A stretch of 64,000 nt of DNA, from contig JAJZUL010000006.1 of the NCBI GenBank assembly GCA_021848545.1, forward strand, positions 39,751 to 103,750, read 5' to 3'. Under the pieces are notes generated by a model, which saw only the letters and a list, made by a program, of their open reading frames with translations, was not told the origin of the DNA and ran no database searches. Shown piece by piece: positions 44,604 to 53,799 of this stretch. Every line of letters starts with the position of its first letter. Position 1 is the stretch's first letter. This DNA is from Pseudomonadota bacterium (GTDB lineage: Bacteria > Pseudomonadota > Alphaproteobacteria > Rhodospirillales > Magnetospirillaceae). The position numbers and the translations under genes are program-made.

Positions 44604-45551
44604 TCAATGCCCCAGATTGCGGGACACCTGAATCGCGGCGGGTCCGGCGATGACCAGGAACAGCACCGGCAGAAAGAACAGGATCATCGGCACGGTCAGC
44701 TTGGCGGGCAGCGCCGCCGCCTTTTTCTCGGCGCTCGCCATGCGCGATTCGCGGGTTTCGGTGGCCAGCACCCGTAGCGCCTGGCTGACCGGCGTGCCGT
44801 ATTTCTCGGCCTGGACCAGCGCCGTCACCAGCGCCTTGACCTGCGGCAGGCCGGTGCGTTCGGCCAGATTGTCCCACGCCTGACGACGTTCGCTCAAAAA
44901 GGCCAGTTCCGCGGCGGTCAAACCGATTTCCTCGGCCATCTGCGGCGACCCCTCCCCCATTTCGTCGGTGACCCGCAGCAGCGCCGCCTCGATCGACAGG
45001 CCGGCCTCGATACAGATCAGCATCAGGTCCAACATATCGGGAAAGGCGCGGGCCAGCGCCTGTTGGCGCTTCTGAATGGCGTTGGTCAAAAGCAGCTTGG
45101 GCAGGTAGGCCCCGACCCCGATTCCCCCCAGGCCCACCAGCAGCTTTACGCCCAGCGGCTTGTCGGCCAGCACGCCCCCGGCATAAAGCAGCGACACGCT
45201 GAGCAGCACCACCGGCAGCGCCACCCGCGAAAAGGTGTAGGTCACCGCCGCCGATTGATGGCGCCATCCCGCCTGCTGGACCTTCATCTTGAGTTCGCGG
45301 TCGTCGAGCAGCTTTTGCAGATTGAGCCTGGCCAGCACCGCGCGCATGGCCCCGACATGGCGTTTGGGCTGGTTGCGCCTGCCCGGCTTCAAGGCCGCCC
45401 GCTGGCGGGCAGACAATTCCTGGCGACGGGCCGCCACCGCCTTCAGCCGGCTGGCCAGCTGGTCGCGCTGCATCAGCGGCAGGGCGATGGCCATGACCGA
45501 GGCGAAAGCGGCCAGGGCCGCGACCAGAACGATGAGAGTGGACAGGCTCAT
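44604..45551 (-). CDS. tadC: Tad pilus inner-membrane protein TadC
   Basis: This 315-residue type II secretion F-domain protein has hydrophobic helices at about residues 5-25, 95-115, 130-150 and 285-305. The F domain carries FPDMLDLMLICIEAGLSIEA, LRVLATETRESRMASAEKKA and LPAKLTVPMILFFLPVLF. It forms the inner-membrane platform with TadB. ATG 45551 follows a GGGAGGG. It is the last gene of the tad operon. Confidence 0.94.
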   Translation of the reverse strand: MSLSTLIVLVAALAAFASVMAIALPLMQRDQLASRLKAVAARRQELSARQRAALKPGRRNQPKRHVGAMRAVLARLNLQKLLDDRELKMKVQQAGWRHQSAAVTYTFSRVALPVVLLSVSLLYAGGVLADKPLGVKLLVGLGGIGVGAYLPKLLLTNAIQKRQQALARAFPDMLDLMLICIEAGLSIEAALLRVTDEMGEGSPQMAEEIGLTAAELAFLSERRQAWDNLAERTGLPQVKALVTALVQAEKYGTPVSQALRVLATETRESRMASAEKKAAALPAKLTVPMILFFLPVLFLVIAGPAAIQVSRNLGH

Positions 45552-45564
45552 CACGCCCTCCCCG

Positions 45565-46548
45565 TCAGATGTCGAAATTGATCATGTTGCGCATCACCAA
45601 GATGCCCATGCCCATGGTGACGGCGCCGATGCCCAGCAGCAGATGGCCGGTCCCGGTGGTGAACAGCAGACCGATATAGGAGGGCGCGATCACCGACAGC
45701 AGGGTACCGACGACGATCGGCAGCGAGCCGATGATCATCGCCGAGGCCCGCGCCTCCGAGGCATAAGCCTTGATCTTGTCGCGCATGCGCTTGCGCGCGC
45801 GCAGCACCTCGGACAGCTTGGCCAGGGTTTCGGCGAGATTGCCGCCGGTCTGCTGCTGGATGGCCAGCACGATGGTGAAAAAGCGCAATTCCGGCGTCGG
45901 CGTGCGTTCCACCGCCCGCTCCAGGGCCTCCGGCAAGGTCAGACCCAGCTTCTGGCCCTCGGCGATCAGACGGAATTCGCCGCCCACCGGCTCGGGCATC
46001 TCGCGGCCGATGATGGCGATGCACTCGCCCAGCGGCAGCCCCGATTTGACCCCGCGCACCACCACGTCCAGGGCATCGGCGAACAGGCTGGTGAATTTGC
46101 CCAGCCGCCGTTTGGCGCGAAAGGCGACCACCATCTTGGGCAGGCCGAAGCCGACGATGGGGAACACCAGAACGGTGCCGATCCGGGGAAAGTCGCTCAT
46201 GGCGTAGATCACCGAAGCCACCGCGCCCAGGGCGACGTTCAGCGCCAGATAATATTTCACCTCGATGCGGAATCCGGCCTGCATCAGGTGTTCGCGCAGG
46301 GCCGACCGTCCCTTGCGGGTCCGCTTTTCCTCGGCCTCACGCAGACGATTCTGGATGTTGCGACGTTTCATCGCCGCGCCCACCCGCGCCGACTTGCCCC
46401 GGATACCGGCCGCGCCGCCGGTCACATGGGCGATACGACGCTTCAGGCGGGCCCGGCGCCCCTGAAACAGGAAATAGAGCGCCCACCCGAACCCCGCCAC
46501 CAGCAGGAACAGGAAAAGGACGACGGCGATGACGCCCGAATCAGCCAT
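45565..46548 (-). CDS. tadB: Tad pilus inner-membrane protein TadB
   Basis: This 327-residue F-domain protein has an N-terminal helix (VIAVVLFLFLLVAGFGWALY) and later ones at about 85-120 and 265-320. The F domain has FADALDVVVRGVKSGLPLGE, FRLIAEGQKLGLTLPEALER and LSEVLRARKRMRDKIKAYAS. TadB pairs with TadC and TadA to assemble Flp pili. Start ATG 46548 overlaps the end of tadA by eight bases, so TadA and TadB are coupled. Gap to tadC is 13 bases. Confidence 0.94.
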   Translation of the reverse strand: MADSGVIAVVLFLFLLVAGFGWALYFLFQGRRARLKRRIAHVTGGAAGIRGKSARVGAAMKRRNIQNRLREAEEKRTRKGRSALREHLMQAGFRIEVKYYLALNVALGAVASVIYAMSDFPRIGTVLVFPIVGFGLPKMVVAFRAKRRLGKFTSLFADALDVVVRGVKSGLPLGECIAIIGREMPEPVGGEFRLIAEGQKLGLTLPEALERAVERTPTPELRFFTIVLAIQQQTGGNLAETLAKLSEVLRARKRMRDKIKAYASEARASAMIIGSLPIVVGTLLSVIAPSYIGLLFTTGTGHLLLGIGAVTMGMGILVMRNMINFDI

Positions 46549-47941
46549 CGGATTCGGCCAGGGCCTCGGCGAGATCGCCATCGAGGCCGAAATAACGGGC
46601 CCGGTCCCAGAAGGCGGGCCGGATGCCGGTGGCGCGGTGGCGGCCGATGATGCGGCCGGTCGAATCCTCGCCCTGGAAATCGAACAGGAACAGGTCCTGC
46701 AGGGTGATGACGTCGCCCTCCATGCCGATGACTTCGGTGATATGGGTGATCTTGCGGCTGCCGTCGCGCAGACGCGAAGCCTGGACGATGACGTTGACCG
46801 CCGACGAGATCTGCTCGCGCACCGCCTTGACCGGCAGGTTGTAGCCGCCCATCGCCACCATGTTCTCTACTCTGGACAAGGCGTCGCGGGGGGTGTTGGC
46901 GTGGATGGTGCCCATGGACCCGTCATGGCCGGTATTCATCGCCTGCAACAGATCGAACGCCTCGGGTCCGCGCACCTCGCCGACGATGATGCGTTCGGGA
47001 CGCATACGCAGACAGTTGCGCACCAGATCGCGCATGGTGATCTGGCCCACGCCTTCCAGGTTGGGGGGGCGGGTTTCCAGGCGGACCACATGGGGCTGCT
47101 GCAATTGCAGCTCGGCCGCGTCCTCGCAGGTGATGATGCGTTCATCCCGGTCGATATAGCGGGTCAGGCAATTGAGAAGCGTGGTCTTGCCCGAACCGGT
47201 CCCCCCCGACACCAGGATATTGACCCGGCAATGGCCGATCACCTGCAACACCCGGGCGCCGGCCGGCGAGATCGACCCGAACTCCACCAGCTTGTCCAGG
47301 GTCAGCTTGTCGCGCTTGAATTTGCGGATGGTGAGCGTGGGACCGTCCAGGGCCAGGGGCGGAGCGATGACGTTGACGCGCGACCCGTCGGCGAGACGCG
47401 CGTCGCAGATCGGACTGGCTTCGTCCACGCGCCGTCCCACCGCGGTGACGATGCGCTGACAGATGTTCATGAGCTGGGCGTTGTCGCGGAAGCGGATGTC
47501 GGTCAGTTCCATCCGGCCCTCGGTCTCGATATAGACCCGGTCGGCGCCGTTGACCATGATATCGGCGATATCGTCGCGGGCGATCAGGGGTTCCAACGGC
47601 CCCAGCCCCAGCACGTCGTTGCAGATGTCGGCGATGACCTCCTGCTGCTCCACCGCCGACAGCACCAGATTGCGCATGCTGATGATCTCGGCGACGATGT
47701 CCGAGATTTCCTCGCGCACCTGGGCGGCATCCAGCTTGGACAGTTCGCCGGGATCGACCGAATCGATCAGATCGTTGAAGATCGACACCTTGATGTCGGA
47801 CAGACGCTCGTCCAGCTCGGTGGCGCGGGCCACGGGCGCCGCCGCGCCCGGCTCCGGCGTTTCCGGCGCCGCGACGGCCGCCGCCGGCTTGACGGGCCGG
47901 TTCTCGGGGGCGGCCGGCGGGGCGCTGCGACGTCCGAACAT
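46541..47941 (-). CDS. tadA: Tad pilus assembly ATPase TadA/CpaF
   Basis: This 466-residue secretion ATPase has a proline- and alanine-rich N-terminus of about 40 residues, an N-terminal domain, then Walker [21 protein letters not shown], the ASP/Walker B box [20 protein letters not shown] and the His box [14 protein letters not shown]. It drives Flp pilus extension. ATG 47941 has GGGGAG upstream; the longer frame is rejected. It follows cpaE by 14 bases. Confidence 0.96.
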   Translation of the reverse strand: MFGRRSAPPAAPENRPVKPAAAVAAPETPEPGAAAPVARATELDERLSDIKVSIFNDLIDSVDPGELSKLDAAQVREEISDIVAEIISMRNLVLSAVEQQEVIADICNDVLGLGPLEPLIARDDIADIMVNGADRVYIETEGRMELTDIRFRDNAQLMNICQRIVTAVGRRVDEASPICDARLADGSRVNVIAPPLALDGPTLTIRKFKRDKLTLDKLVEFGSISPAGARVLQVIGHCRVNILVSGGTGSGKTTLLNCLTRYIDRDERIITCEDAAELQLQQPHVVRLETRPPNLEGVGQITMRDLVRNCLRMRPERIIVGEVRGPEAFDLLQAMNTGHDGSMGTIHANTPRDALSRVENMVAMGGYNLPVKAVREQISSAVNVIVQASRLRDGSRKITHITEVIGMEGDVITLQDLFLFDFQGEDSTGRIIGRHRATGIRPAFWDRARYFGLDGDLAEALAESDG

Positions 47942-47955
47942 GGCGGGCTCCCCGA

Positions 47956-49155
47956 TCAGCTCTTTTTCAGCCAGCCGAGCAGCGACTGGATGCCGGACCG
48001 ATCCCCGGCCGGCTTCCTGGCCGCGGCGGTGCGGCCGTAAATCTGTCCGGCGAAAGCCTGGATCTGCTCGACCACCTTGTGGGTCTTGGACGCCTCCCCC
48101 AGCATCTGGCCGGCATTGGCGGCCTCGCCGAACAGGGCCGGATCGAACGGTAACGCCAGGGCCGGTTTCACCCCCAGATTTTCCTCGAAATCCTTGGCCG
48201 ACAATTGGGTCTTGCGCGCCGCGTCGGTCCGATTGAGCACCAGCCGCGGCGCCTCGCCGCGCTTCGGGCCAACCAGATCGAGCACGATCTTGGCATCCTT
48301 CAGGCAGAACAGATCGGGCGTGGCAACCGCGATCAGATCGTCGGCGCTTCCCAGCAGATGCTCCGTCCAGGGCGCCCACAGACGGGGGATGTCGACGACC
48401 ACCACCGCCGCCATCCGCAACGCCATGTCCAGCAGCTTGTCCAAAGCCTCGACCGTGATCGCGACCTGGGCGCGGGGATCGCCCGGCGCCGCCAGGACGT
48501 GGAGATGATCGTCATAGGCGGCCAGGAAGCGTTCCATCAATACCGGGTCCAGGCGTTCGGGATGCCCCAGCGCGTCGGCGACCGTTTGCTTGACGTCGAT
48601 ATTGAAGGCCAGGAGCGACGTGCCGAAGGCGATATCGAGGTCGATATAGATCACCCCCTCGGCGGTGGCCCGGCCGATCTCCCACGCCAGATTCTGGGCC
48701 AGGGTCGAGGCGCCGACGCCGCCGCGCACGCCCCAAACCCCGATCAGACGCCCGCGGGCGGGCGCGTCGGGATCATCGAAGGCCGCGCTCAACGCCCCCA
48801 AAACCTGGCGCGCGGCCACCGGCCGCACCAGATACTCGCTCACCCCCTGGGCCATAAGCGCCCGGTACAGGCCGATATCGTTGACATGGCCGATGACGAT
48901 GACCCGGGTTCCCGGTTCGCAGACCTCGGCCAGGCGCCCGATCTCGGCCTGAACGGTTTCGGCCCCGCCCTCCACCTCCACCAGGATCACCTGGGGCGTC
49001 GCGCGGCCGCGATAATGCTCGACCGCCGCCGGCAATCCGCCCGGCAACACCTCGATCCGCGATTTGCTCAGACTGCGATCGTCGCGCACCGCTTTGAACA
49101 TTTCGGCCACATCGGGCGAGACGGCGAAGGCGTCGATGGACAGGCGATAAATCAC
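47956..49155 (-). CDS. cpaE: Pilus-localising ATPase CpaE/TadZ
   Basis: This 399-residue protein has an atypical receiver-like N-terminal domain (about 1-125, with no obvious phosphorylation site) and a MinD-like ATPase domain with the deviant box WGVRGGVGASTLAQNLAWEI and VIYIDLDIAFGTSLLAF. CpaE/TadZ proteins mark the pole where pili are built. GTG 49155 has GGGAGG upstream. The neighbours cpaD and tadA confirm the assignment. Confidence 0.94.
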   Translation of the reverse strand: MIYRLSIDAFAVSPDVAEMFKAVRDDRSLSKSRIEVLPGGLPAAVEHYRGRATPQVILVEVEGGAETVQAEIGRLAEVCEPGTRVIVIGHVNDIGLYRALMAQGVSEYLVRPVAARQVLGALSAAFDDPDAPARGRLIGVWGVRGGVGASTLAQNLAWEIGRATAEGVIYIDLDIAFGTSLLAFNIDVKQTVADALGHPERLDPVLMERFLAAYDDHLHVLAAPGDPRAQVAITVEALDKLLDMALRMAAVVVVDIPRLWAPWTEHLLGSADDLIAVATPDLFCLKDAKIVLDLVGPKRGEAPRLVLNRTDAARKTQLSAKDFEENLGVKPALALPFDPALFGEAANAGQMLGEASKTHKVVEQIQAFAGQIYGRTAAARKPAGDRSGIQSLLGWLKKS

Positions 49156-49170
49156 GTTTTCCTCCCGCCC

Positions 49171-49842
49171 TTATTTCGAGACGCTCGACACGCTCGAACC
49201 GGAAGTATCCTCCGGGGCCGAGTTGGTGGTCTGGCCCTTTTCGTATTTGCCCATCACATCAACGGCGCGGGCCGCGTCGGCGCCGGTATCTTTGCGCATC
49301 CGCACCAGATCGGAGGGGTTTTGCAGCATCAACCCCACGTCGCGCTGAATGGAACACCCGAAATTGGGCATGTTGCCATTGTTGAAATCGGGGGTGGGCT
49401 GACGCTTGAACTCGCCGCAGGTCGGCACCTTCGCCACCCAGATCGGCGCCTGGACCAGCGCCGCGCCCGGACGTTGCACCTTGGTCCCGACCAAGGTGAC
49501 CACCAGATCGGAGACCGGCAAATTCAACGCCGACGCCACCTGGCGGGCGAAAGCGGTCGCCCGCGCCCGGGCGGCGCGGCCGGGCGGCGCCGCGATGCTG
49601 ATTTGAACCGGGCCGGCGCCGCGATACAGATGCTGGTGGCGCACCTGCTCCAGCGACAGCAGACCGGACTTGGACAGCGGCCGGCCCGGCGCCGGCTCGT
49701 CGATCACCGCCACCGCCCGCTGTTGGGTCACCGACAGGGGAAAATGCTGGCTGGCGTCATAGACCGGCGGCGGCCCGCCGCAGGCGGCAAGGGTGATGAC
49801 CGACAAGGCGGCGGCACACAGGGAGACAAGGCGGAGGGACAT
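49171..49842 (-). CDS. cpaD: Pilus assembly lipoprotein CpaD
   Basis: This 223-residue lipoprotein has a signal peptide with lipobox ITLAACGG. The CpaD pattern follows: QQRAVAVIDEPAPGRPLSKS, VPTCGEFKRQPTPDFNN and NMPNFGCSIQRDVGLMLQNP. It is believed to help the CpaC secretin reach the outer membrane. Start 49842 has GGAGG upstream. Fits the order cpaB-cpaC-cpaD. Confidence 0.93.
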   Translation of the reverse strand: MSLRLVSLCAAALSVITLAACGGPPPVYDASQHFPLSVTQQRAVAVIDEPAPGRPLSKSGLLSLEQVRHQHLYRGAGPVQISIAAPPGRAARARATAFARQVASALNLPVSDLVVTLVGTKVQRPGAALVQAPIWVAKVPTCGEFKRQPTPDFNNGNMPNFGCSIQRDVGLMLQNPSDLVRMRKDTGADAARAVDVMGKYEKGQTTNSAPEDTSGSSVSSVSK

Positions 49843-49854
49843 GGCGCGACCTTC

Positions 49855-51468
49855 CTATTCGACGATATAGCCGATCGGACCCTTCAGTTGGGGCGGGATC
49901 GGCGGCAAGGCCTGCTTGCGCAAATAGACGGTTTGCAGCCGGTTGAACAGGAAACGGTCCACATCCGAGGACGGGGCGAACCCGTCGGTGGATACGTTCA
50001 GTTCGCCGTTATCGACGGGATGAACGATAAAGGCCGAGACCACCACCACCAATTCGCTTTGGCCGTGCTGGAACGAATTGGAACGGAACAGGCGGCCCAG
50101 AACCGGCACATCCATCAGGCCCGGAAAACCGGATGCGACCGAAGCGATATCGTTTTGCAACAGGCCGGCGATCATGATCGAACCGCCCGAGGGCAAATCC
50201 ACCACGCTGCCGGCCCGGCGCACCTTGAGACCGTAGACGGTGACGCCGCCGGTATTGACGGCCAGCGTCCGGTCGATGGTGCTGACCTCGGTCTTCATCT
50301 TCAGGCTGATATGGCCGGCATCGAGAACGACGGGCGTGAAAGCCAGACCGACGCCGAAATTCTTGTAGGATACGGCGATGGAACCGTTGTTTTCCGAGAC
50401 CGGAACCGGGAATTCGCCGCCGGCCAGCATGGTCGCGGTCTCGCCCGACACCGCGGTCAGATTGGGCTCTTCCAGCGTCTTCACCAGATTCTGGTTCTCC
50501 AGCATGGTGAAGGTGGTGAACAATTGGCCGGCGCCGAAGGTGAGCGAGGTGAAAGCGCTGGCCGCCGAGGTGAGCGCGCCGCTGCCGAAGGTCTGGTAGA
50601 TACTATTATTGGCGCGGGGCTGGTAGGGAGAAGCGGAGACGCTCATCTTCCCGATATTGCCCACGCCGCTCATATACGGCCCGACGCCCAATTCCTTGAG
50701 GGCCGTCTTGGCGACTTCGGCGACCTTGACCCGCAGCAGCACCTCATCGCTGTCGCTGACCCGCATCAGATTGACGACGTTCCGACCCTGCTTGACGAAT
50801 TGCCGGGCGAGACGGGCGGCCGAAGCGGCCGCCGCGTTGTTGCGGACATTGCCCGACAGGACGATGGAATCGCCCAGCCCCGTCACCCGGATTCCGGTAT
50901 CGTCGGGCAGGATTGCGGCCAGCGCGCGGCGCAGAGCGCCGGTATCGAGATGGACGTTCACCGCCACCTCGCCGATGGTCCGTCCCCGCCGGTCGCGGAA
51001 AAAGATGTTGGTCTGGCCGACGGCGCGGCCGACCACGTAGATCAGCCGGGGCGAGCGCACCAGCACGTTCACGATGTCGGGACTGCCGACGACGATATCG
51101 TGGGCGGCGCGGGGCAAGGTCACCGGCATCGATTTGTCGATGGCGAGGTCGAGGGGCCGTTTGACATCGGCGCTGACGTCGATGGTGGCCGATTTCGGCA
51201 GCGGCGCCTTCAGGTCGCCCAGAACCAGCACTTTCGGCGGCGGCGCTGGGATTGCCGGCGGCGGTTGGGTCAAACCGGGCGCCTTGACCGAGAGCGGGCC
51301 GGTCTTGCGAGCGGCGGTCGCGGTCGTCGCCGGCACCAACGGCGAGTTGGCGCCGTCCGGCGGGGACGCCCCATGGGGTGTCTGCGCCCGGACCGTCCCG
51401 CCGCCGGCAATGACGGCGAAAGCGGCCAGCAGGATCACCGGAGCGGAAAAGGCGCGGCGCGTCGTCAT
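49855..51468 (-). CDS. cpaC: Outer-membrane secretin CpaC/RcpA
   Basis: This 537-residue secretin has a signal peptide (residues 1-30), a Pro-rich linker, a BON-type domain (about 190-240) and the secretin core with TLEEPNLTAVSGETATMLAGGEFP and the C-terminal block SELVVVVSAFIVHPV. It forms the outer-membrane pore for Flp pili. ATG 51468 lies 1 base after the cpaB stop codon, with GGAAGAG upstream. Confidence 0.95.
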   Translation of the reverse strand: MTTRRAFSAPVILLAAFAVIAGGGTVRAQTPHGASPPDGANSPLVPATTATAARKTGPLSVKAPGLTQPPPAIPAPPPKVLVLGDLKAPLPKSATIDVSADVKRPLDLAIDKSMPVTLPRAAHDIVVGSPDIVNVLVRSPRLIYVVGRAVGQTNIFFRDRRGRTIGEVAVNVHLDTGALRRALAAILPDDTGIRVTGLGDSIVLSGNVRNNAAAASAARLARQFVKQGRNVVNLMRVSDSDEVLLRVKVAEVAKTALKELGVGPYMSGVGNIGKMSVSASPYQPRANNSIYQTFGSGALTSAASAFTSLTFGAGQLFTTFTMLENQNLVKTLEEPNLTAVSGETATMLAGGEFPVPVSENNGSIAVSYKNFGVGLAFTPVVLDAGHISLKMKTEVSTIDRTLAVNTGGVTVYGLKVRRAGSVVDLPSGGSIMIAGLLQNDIASVASGFPGLMDVPVLGRLFRSNSFQHGQSELVVVVSAFIVHPVDNGELNVSTDGFAPSSDVDRFLFNRLQTVYLRKQALPPIPPQLKGPIGYIVE

Positions 51469-51469
51469 G

Positions 51470-52351
51470 TCAGAAACTCTTCCTGGAAATGGAGCCACCC
51501 TGATCGATCACCACCGTGTTTCCGCCCGCCCCGCCGATGCCCGCCTGTTGGCGTTCGCTGGCCCGGACGGCCCGAAGCGCGCTGCTGACGCCGATATCGG
51601 CGATATAGGGTCTGGCGTGTTCGGCGCGGCGCTTGGCCACGGCCACGGGCGTGCGCGCGAAACTGCGCAAGGTGAGGGACAGGGTTCCCATCATTCGGGC
51701 GGTGGTCAGGATTTCGGCCTGCCGGGGCGTGACCTCCAACGTCGCGGTATTGCCCGTGAGGGCGGCCGCCCCGGCCTTGGGGGCCAATTGCTGGTCGATG
51801 GCCAGCACCTGCACGTTCCTGAGAATGGTCTGGGTGGCGTAGCGCGCGACCGGCCCGACCAGAACACCGTCGCGCTTGGTGATGTCCGCCGACAGCAACA
51901 CGTCCACCCGGTCACCCGGAATGGCGAAACCGGAAACGGCGGTGAACGGCGTGATGGAAATGCTGACGGCGCGCATGCCCGGTTTCAGCATGCCGGACAT
52001 CACCCCCGCGCCCTTGCTGCGGAACACCGATCCCGGAGACATGGGCTGGCCCGCGACCAGGGCGTAGCGGGTCACCGCCCCGACGAAGCGCGCGGTCGGC
52101 ATCTTGCCGCCATCGGGCCCCAGCAACGCCACCGGCACCGACGATTTCGGCCAATGATCGTAACGCAGATCGTTGGCGGTGATCACCGTGCCCGCCGGTA
52201 ACGGACGGGCCGCCACCAGCACGTCGGCCATGACGATGACCGGCTTGGCCGTCCGCGACGAGCGGGATTCGAGCCAATGATTGGCGAGAAAGGCCGCCAG
52301 TCCGGCCGCCAGCAACGCCACCCCCCCCACGATCACCGCAATCGGCCGCAT
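51470..52351 (-). CDS. cpaB: Pilus assembly protein CpaB/RcpC
   Basis: This 293-residue protein has one N-terminal membrane helix (IAVIVGGVALLAAGLAAFLA) and an SAF domain (VLVAARPLPAGTVITANDLR) followed by the CpaB/RcpC part with FAIPGDRVDVLLSADITKRD. It works in the periplasm with the secretin. GGGGG lies before ATG 52351. There are 146 bases between it and cpaA, with no gene seen. Confidence 0.93.
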   Translation of the reverse strand: MRPIAVIVGGVALLAAGLAAFLANHWLESRSSRTAKPVIVMADVLVAARPLPAGTVITANDLRYDHWPKSSVPVALLGPDGGKMPTARFVGAVTRYALVAGQPMSPGSVFRSKGAGVMSGMLKPGMRAVSISITPFTAVSGFAIPGDRVDVLLSADITKRDGVLVGPVARYATQTILRNVQVLAIDQQLAPKAGAAALTGNTATLEVTPRQAEILTTARMMGTLSLTLRSFARTPVAVAKRRAEHARPYIADIGVSSALRAVRASERQQAGIGGAGGNTVVIDQGGSISRKSF

Positions 52352-52497
52352 CGATTTCAGCCCCCTGATGGAGAAACGTCAACGGAAACGCCCCATGCCT
52401 TCCGTCGGAATTTCACCGCGATTCACGACGTTGGAGGACCGATTCGCCCGACGCTCGGAAATCAAGCGTCGGGATCGGGCCATCCGGACGCCCACCC

Positions 52498-53034
52498 CTA
52501 CCATCCCAGGCGCGGCAATACCGCGCTTGACCACCAATCCAATCCCGCCAGGGCGATGGCCACGCCGTAGGGCAGATAGCCCCCGGCGCCGGCCGCACCG
52601 CCGTCCTCCACCTTCGGCCCCGCCGTCTTACCGAAGGGTAAACGGCGCCACGCCAAAACGACGACGGCCAGCACCCCGCCGGCGATCGCCATCACCAGCA
52701 GCAACCGCGGCAGGCCGGCGAAGCCGGTCCACACCGCCATCGCCGCCAGCAGCTTGGCGTCGCCGCCACCCCACAGGCCCAAAGCGAACAGAACCGCCCC
52801 GACGATGAAGGCCGCCAGCCCCGCCGCCGCATGTCCGCCCAAAGCGGGCCACGCCGCGCCGTTCCATCCGTGCGCCCACAGGCCGGCGGCGGTCCAGGCG
52901 ATGAACGCGATAACGAGAGCGATGGAATCCCGGTCGGGTATCCGGTAACGCCGGCCGTCCGACCATGCCGCGTCCAGCAGGGCCGCGGGCACGACCAGAC
53001 CGGCCCCCCCCAGGATGACGCCCGCCGCCGTCAC
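52498..53034 (-). CDS. cpaA: Prepilin peptidase CpaA (A24 family)
   Basis: This 178-residue, five- to six-helix membrane protein has the aspartic protease pair typical of A24 peptidases: D in AAWSDGRRYRIPDRDS and GGGD in LFALGLWGGGDAKL. It should process both Flp pilins of the window. GTG 53034 was preferred (GGAG seven bases upstream) because the longer frame to 53109 adds a charged stretch with no ribosome binding site. It follows flp by about 90 bases. Confidence 0.88.
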   Translation of the reverse strand: MTAAGVILGGAGLVVPAALLDAAWSDGRRYRIPDRDSIALVIAFIAWTAAGLWAHGWNGAAWPALGGHAAAGLAAFIVGAVLFALGLWGGGDAKLLAAMAVWTGFAGLPRLLLVMAIAGGVLAVVVLAWRRLPFGKTAGPKVEDGGAAGAGGYLPYGVAIALAGLDWWSSAVLPRLGW

Positions 53035-53124
53035 GCCGACGCTCCGACGCGCCGAAACGAAACGGGCGCCCCCCGACCGTTCGGAAAGGCGCCCATCATC
53101 GTCATGCACACAGCGGCGACCGAC

Positions 53125-53298
53125 TTACAGCGCGGTGGCCACCGAATTGAAAGCCGTCTTCAGATTGGTTCCGATCGTCGTCAAAGCGATGATGATGACC
53201 ACCGCGATCAGAGCGGCGATCAGGCCGTACTCGATGGCCGTGGCGCCCTTCTGATCGTGGCGAAGCGAACGGATCATGGTCATGGCCCAAGTAATCAT
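53125..53298 (-). CDS. flp: Flp pilin, main tad-cluster copy
   Basis: This 57-residue pilin has a short N-terminus with MIRSLRHDQ, then KGATAIEYGLIAALIAVVII, the Flp motif with processing site before the hydrophobic helix. It is the first gene of the tad cluster, as in Caulobacter pilA. ATG 53298 has GGGAG eight bases upstream; GTG 53307 is a less likely start. A paralogue is at 39675-39863. Confidence 0.93.
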   Translation of the reverse strand: MITWAMTMIRSLRHDQKGATAIEYGLIAALIAVVIIIALTTIGTNLKTAFNSVATAL

Positions 53299-53682
53299 GC
53301 TCGTCACTCCCTAAGAATCCCTGTTCCCAAAAATCCGCCCCCAGCGGGGCGGTCTGCAACGGAAAGGCCTCGTTTTGCCCTCGGCATCGACATACCGAAC
53401 GGAATAATCCGGGCCGCCGCGCGCCAACTCCGATGCACAAGCCATATCATCGGCAACGATGTCGCGCAAGACAAAAACAGCAACCGATCAATATGTACCC
53501 CATTAACAACTTATTAAATTGAAAGACCGTCTTTCTACCGAAGGCATTCCCGGAGAAATAACGAGAAATAAGAAGGATTTTAGGGAAACAAAACATAAAA
53601 TTCCGCGCATTTCCCCCATCACCACCCTTCGCCGCGAAGGGCGGCGGAAACAGGGGGAATGACCGCGAAGCGTGGGCGCTTC
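53299..53682. other. Leader and spacer upstream of flp
   Basis: This 384-base region has no credible gene. The stretch 53480-53600 is strongly AT-rich and probably carries the pilus promoter. No sigma-54 -24/-12 or sigma-70 consensus was convincing. GCCGCGAAGGGCGGC forms a small hairpin near 53630. B element copy 4 begins at 53683. Confidence 0.6.
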
Positions 53683-53799
53683 AGAGTCCGCCCCGAAAGT
53701 CGGCAGGGTGAGCCGAAAATGGCGGTTTTCGAGAACCGCAGCGAAAGCGCAGAAAACCGCCATTTGCAGGCCGCCATGGCGACTTTCGAGCCGGACTCT
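53683..53799. repeat. Palindromic element B, copy 4 (117 bp, apex deleted) abutting the crp stop
   Basis: This copy is in the orientation of copy 2, with ends AGAGTCCGCCCCGAAAGTCG and TTTCGAGCCGGACTCT. It lacks 27 bases at the centre, exactly where the apical CGTAC hairpin is in the others. Both ends have the same changed base pair (AGAGTCC / GGACTCT), which keeps the terminal pairing. Its last base is the first of the TCA stop (minus strand) of the Crp-type gene. Confidence 0.85.

Noticed and set aside
48205..51588. Plus-strand frame of 1127 codons opposite cpaE, cpaD and cpaC
   Set aside because: It is antisense to clearly assigned genes. Composition (His, Arg, Gly, Gln) is typical of high-GC shadow frames.
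53299..53682. Sigma-54 promoter before the pilus operon
   Set aside because: TGGC and TTGC-like pieces occur but not at the -24/-12 spacing; a GG-N10-GC pattern was not found in a convincing place.
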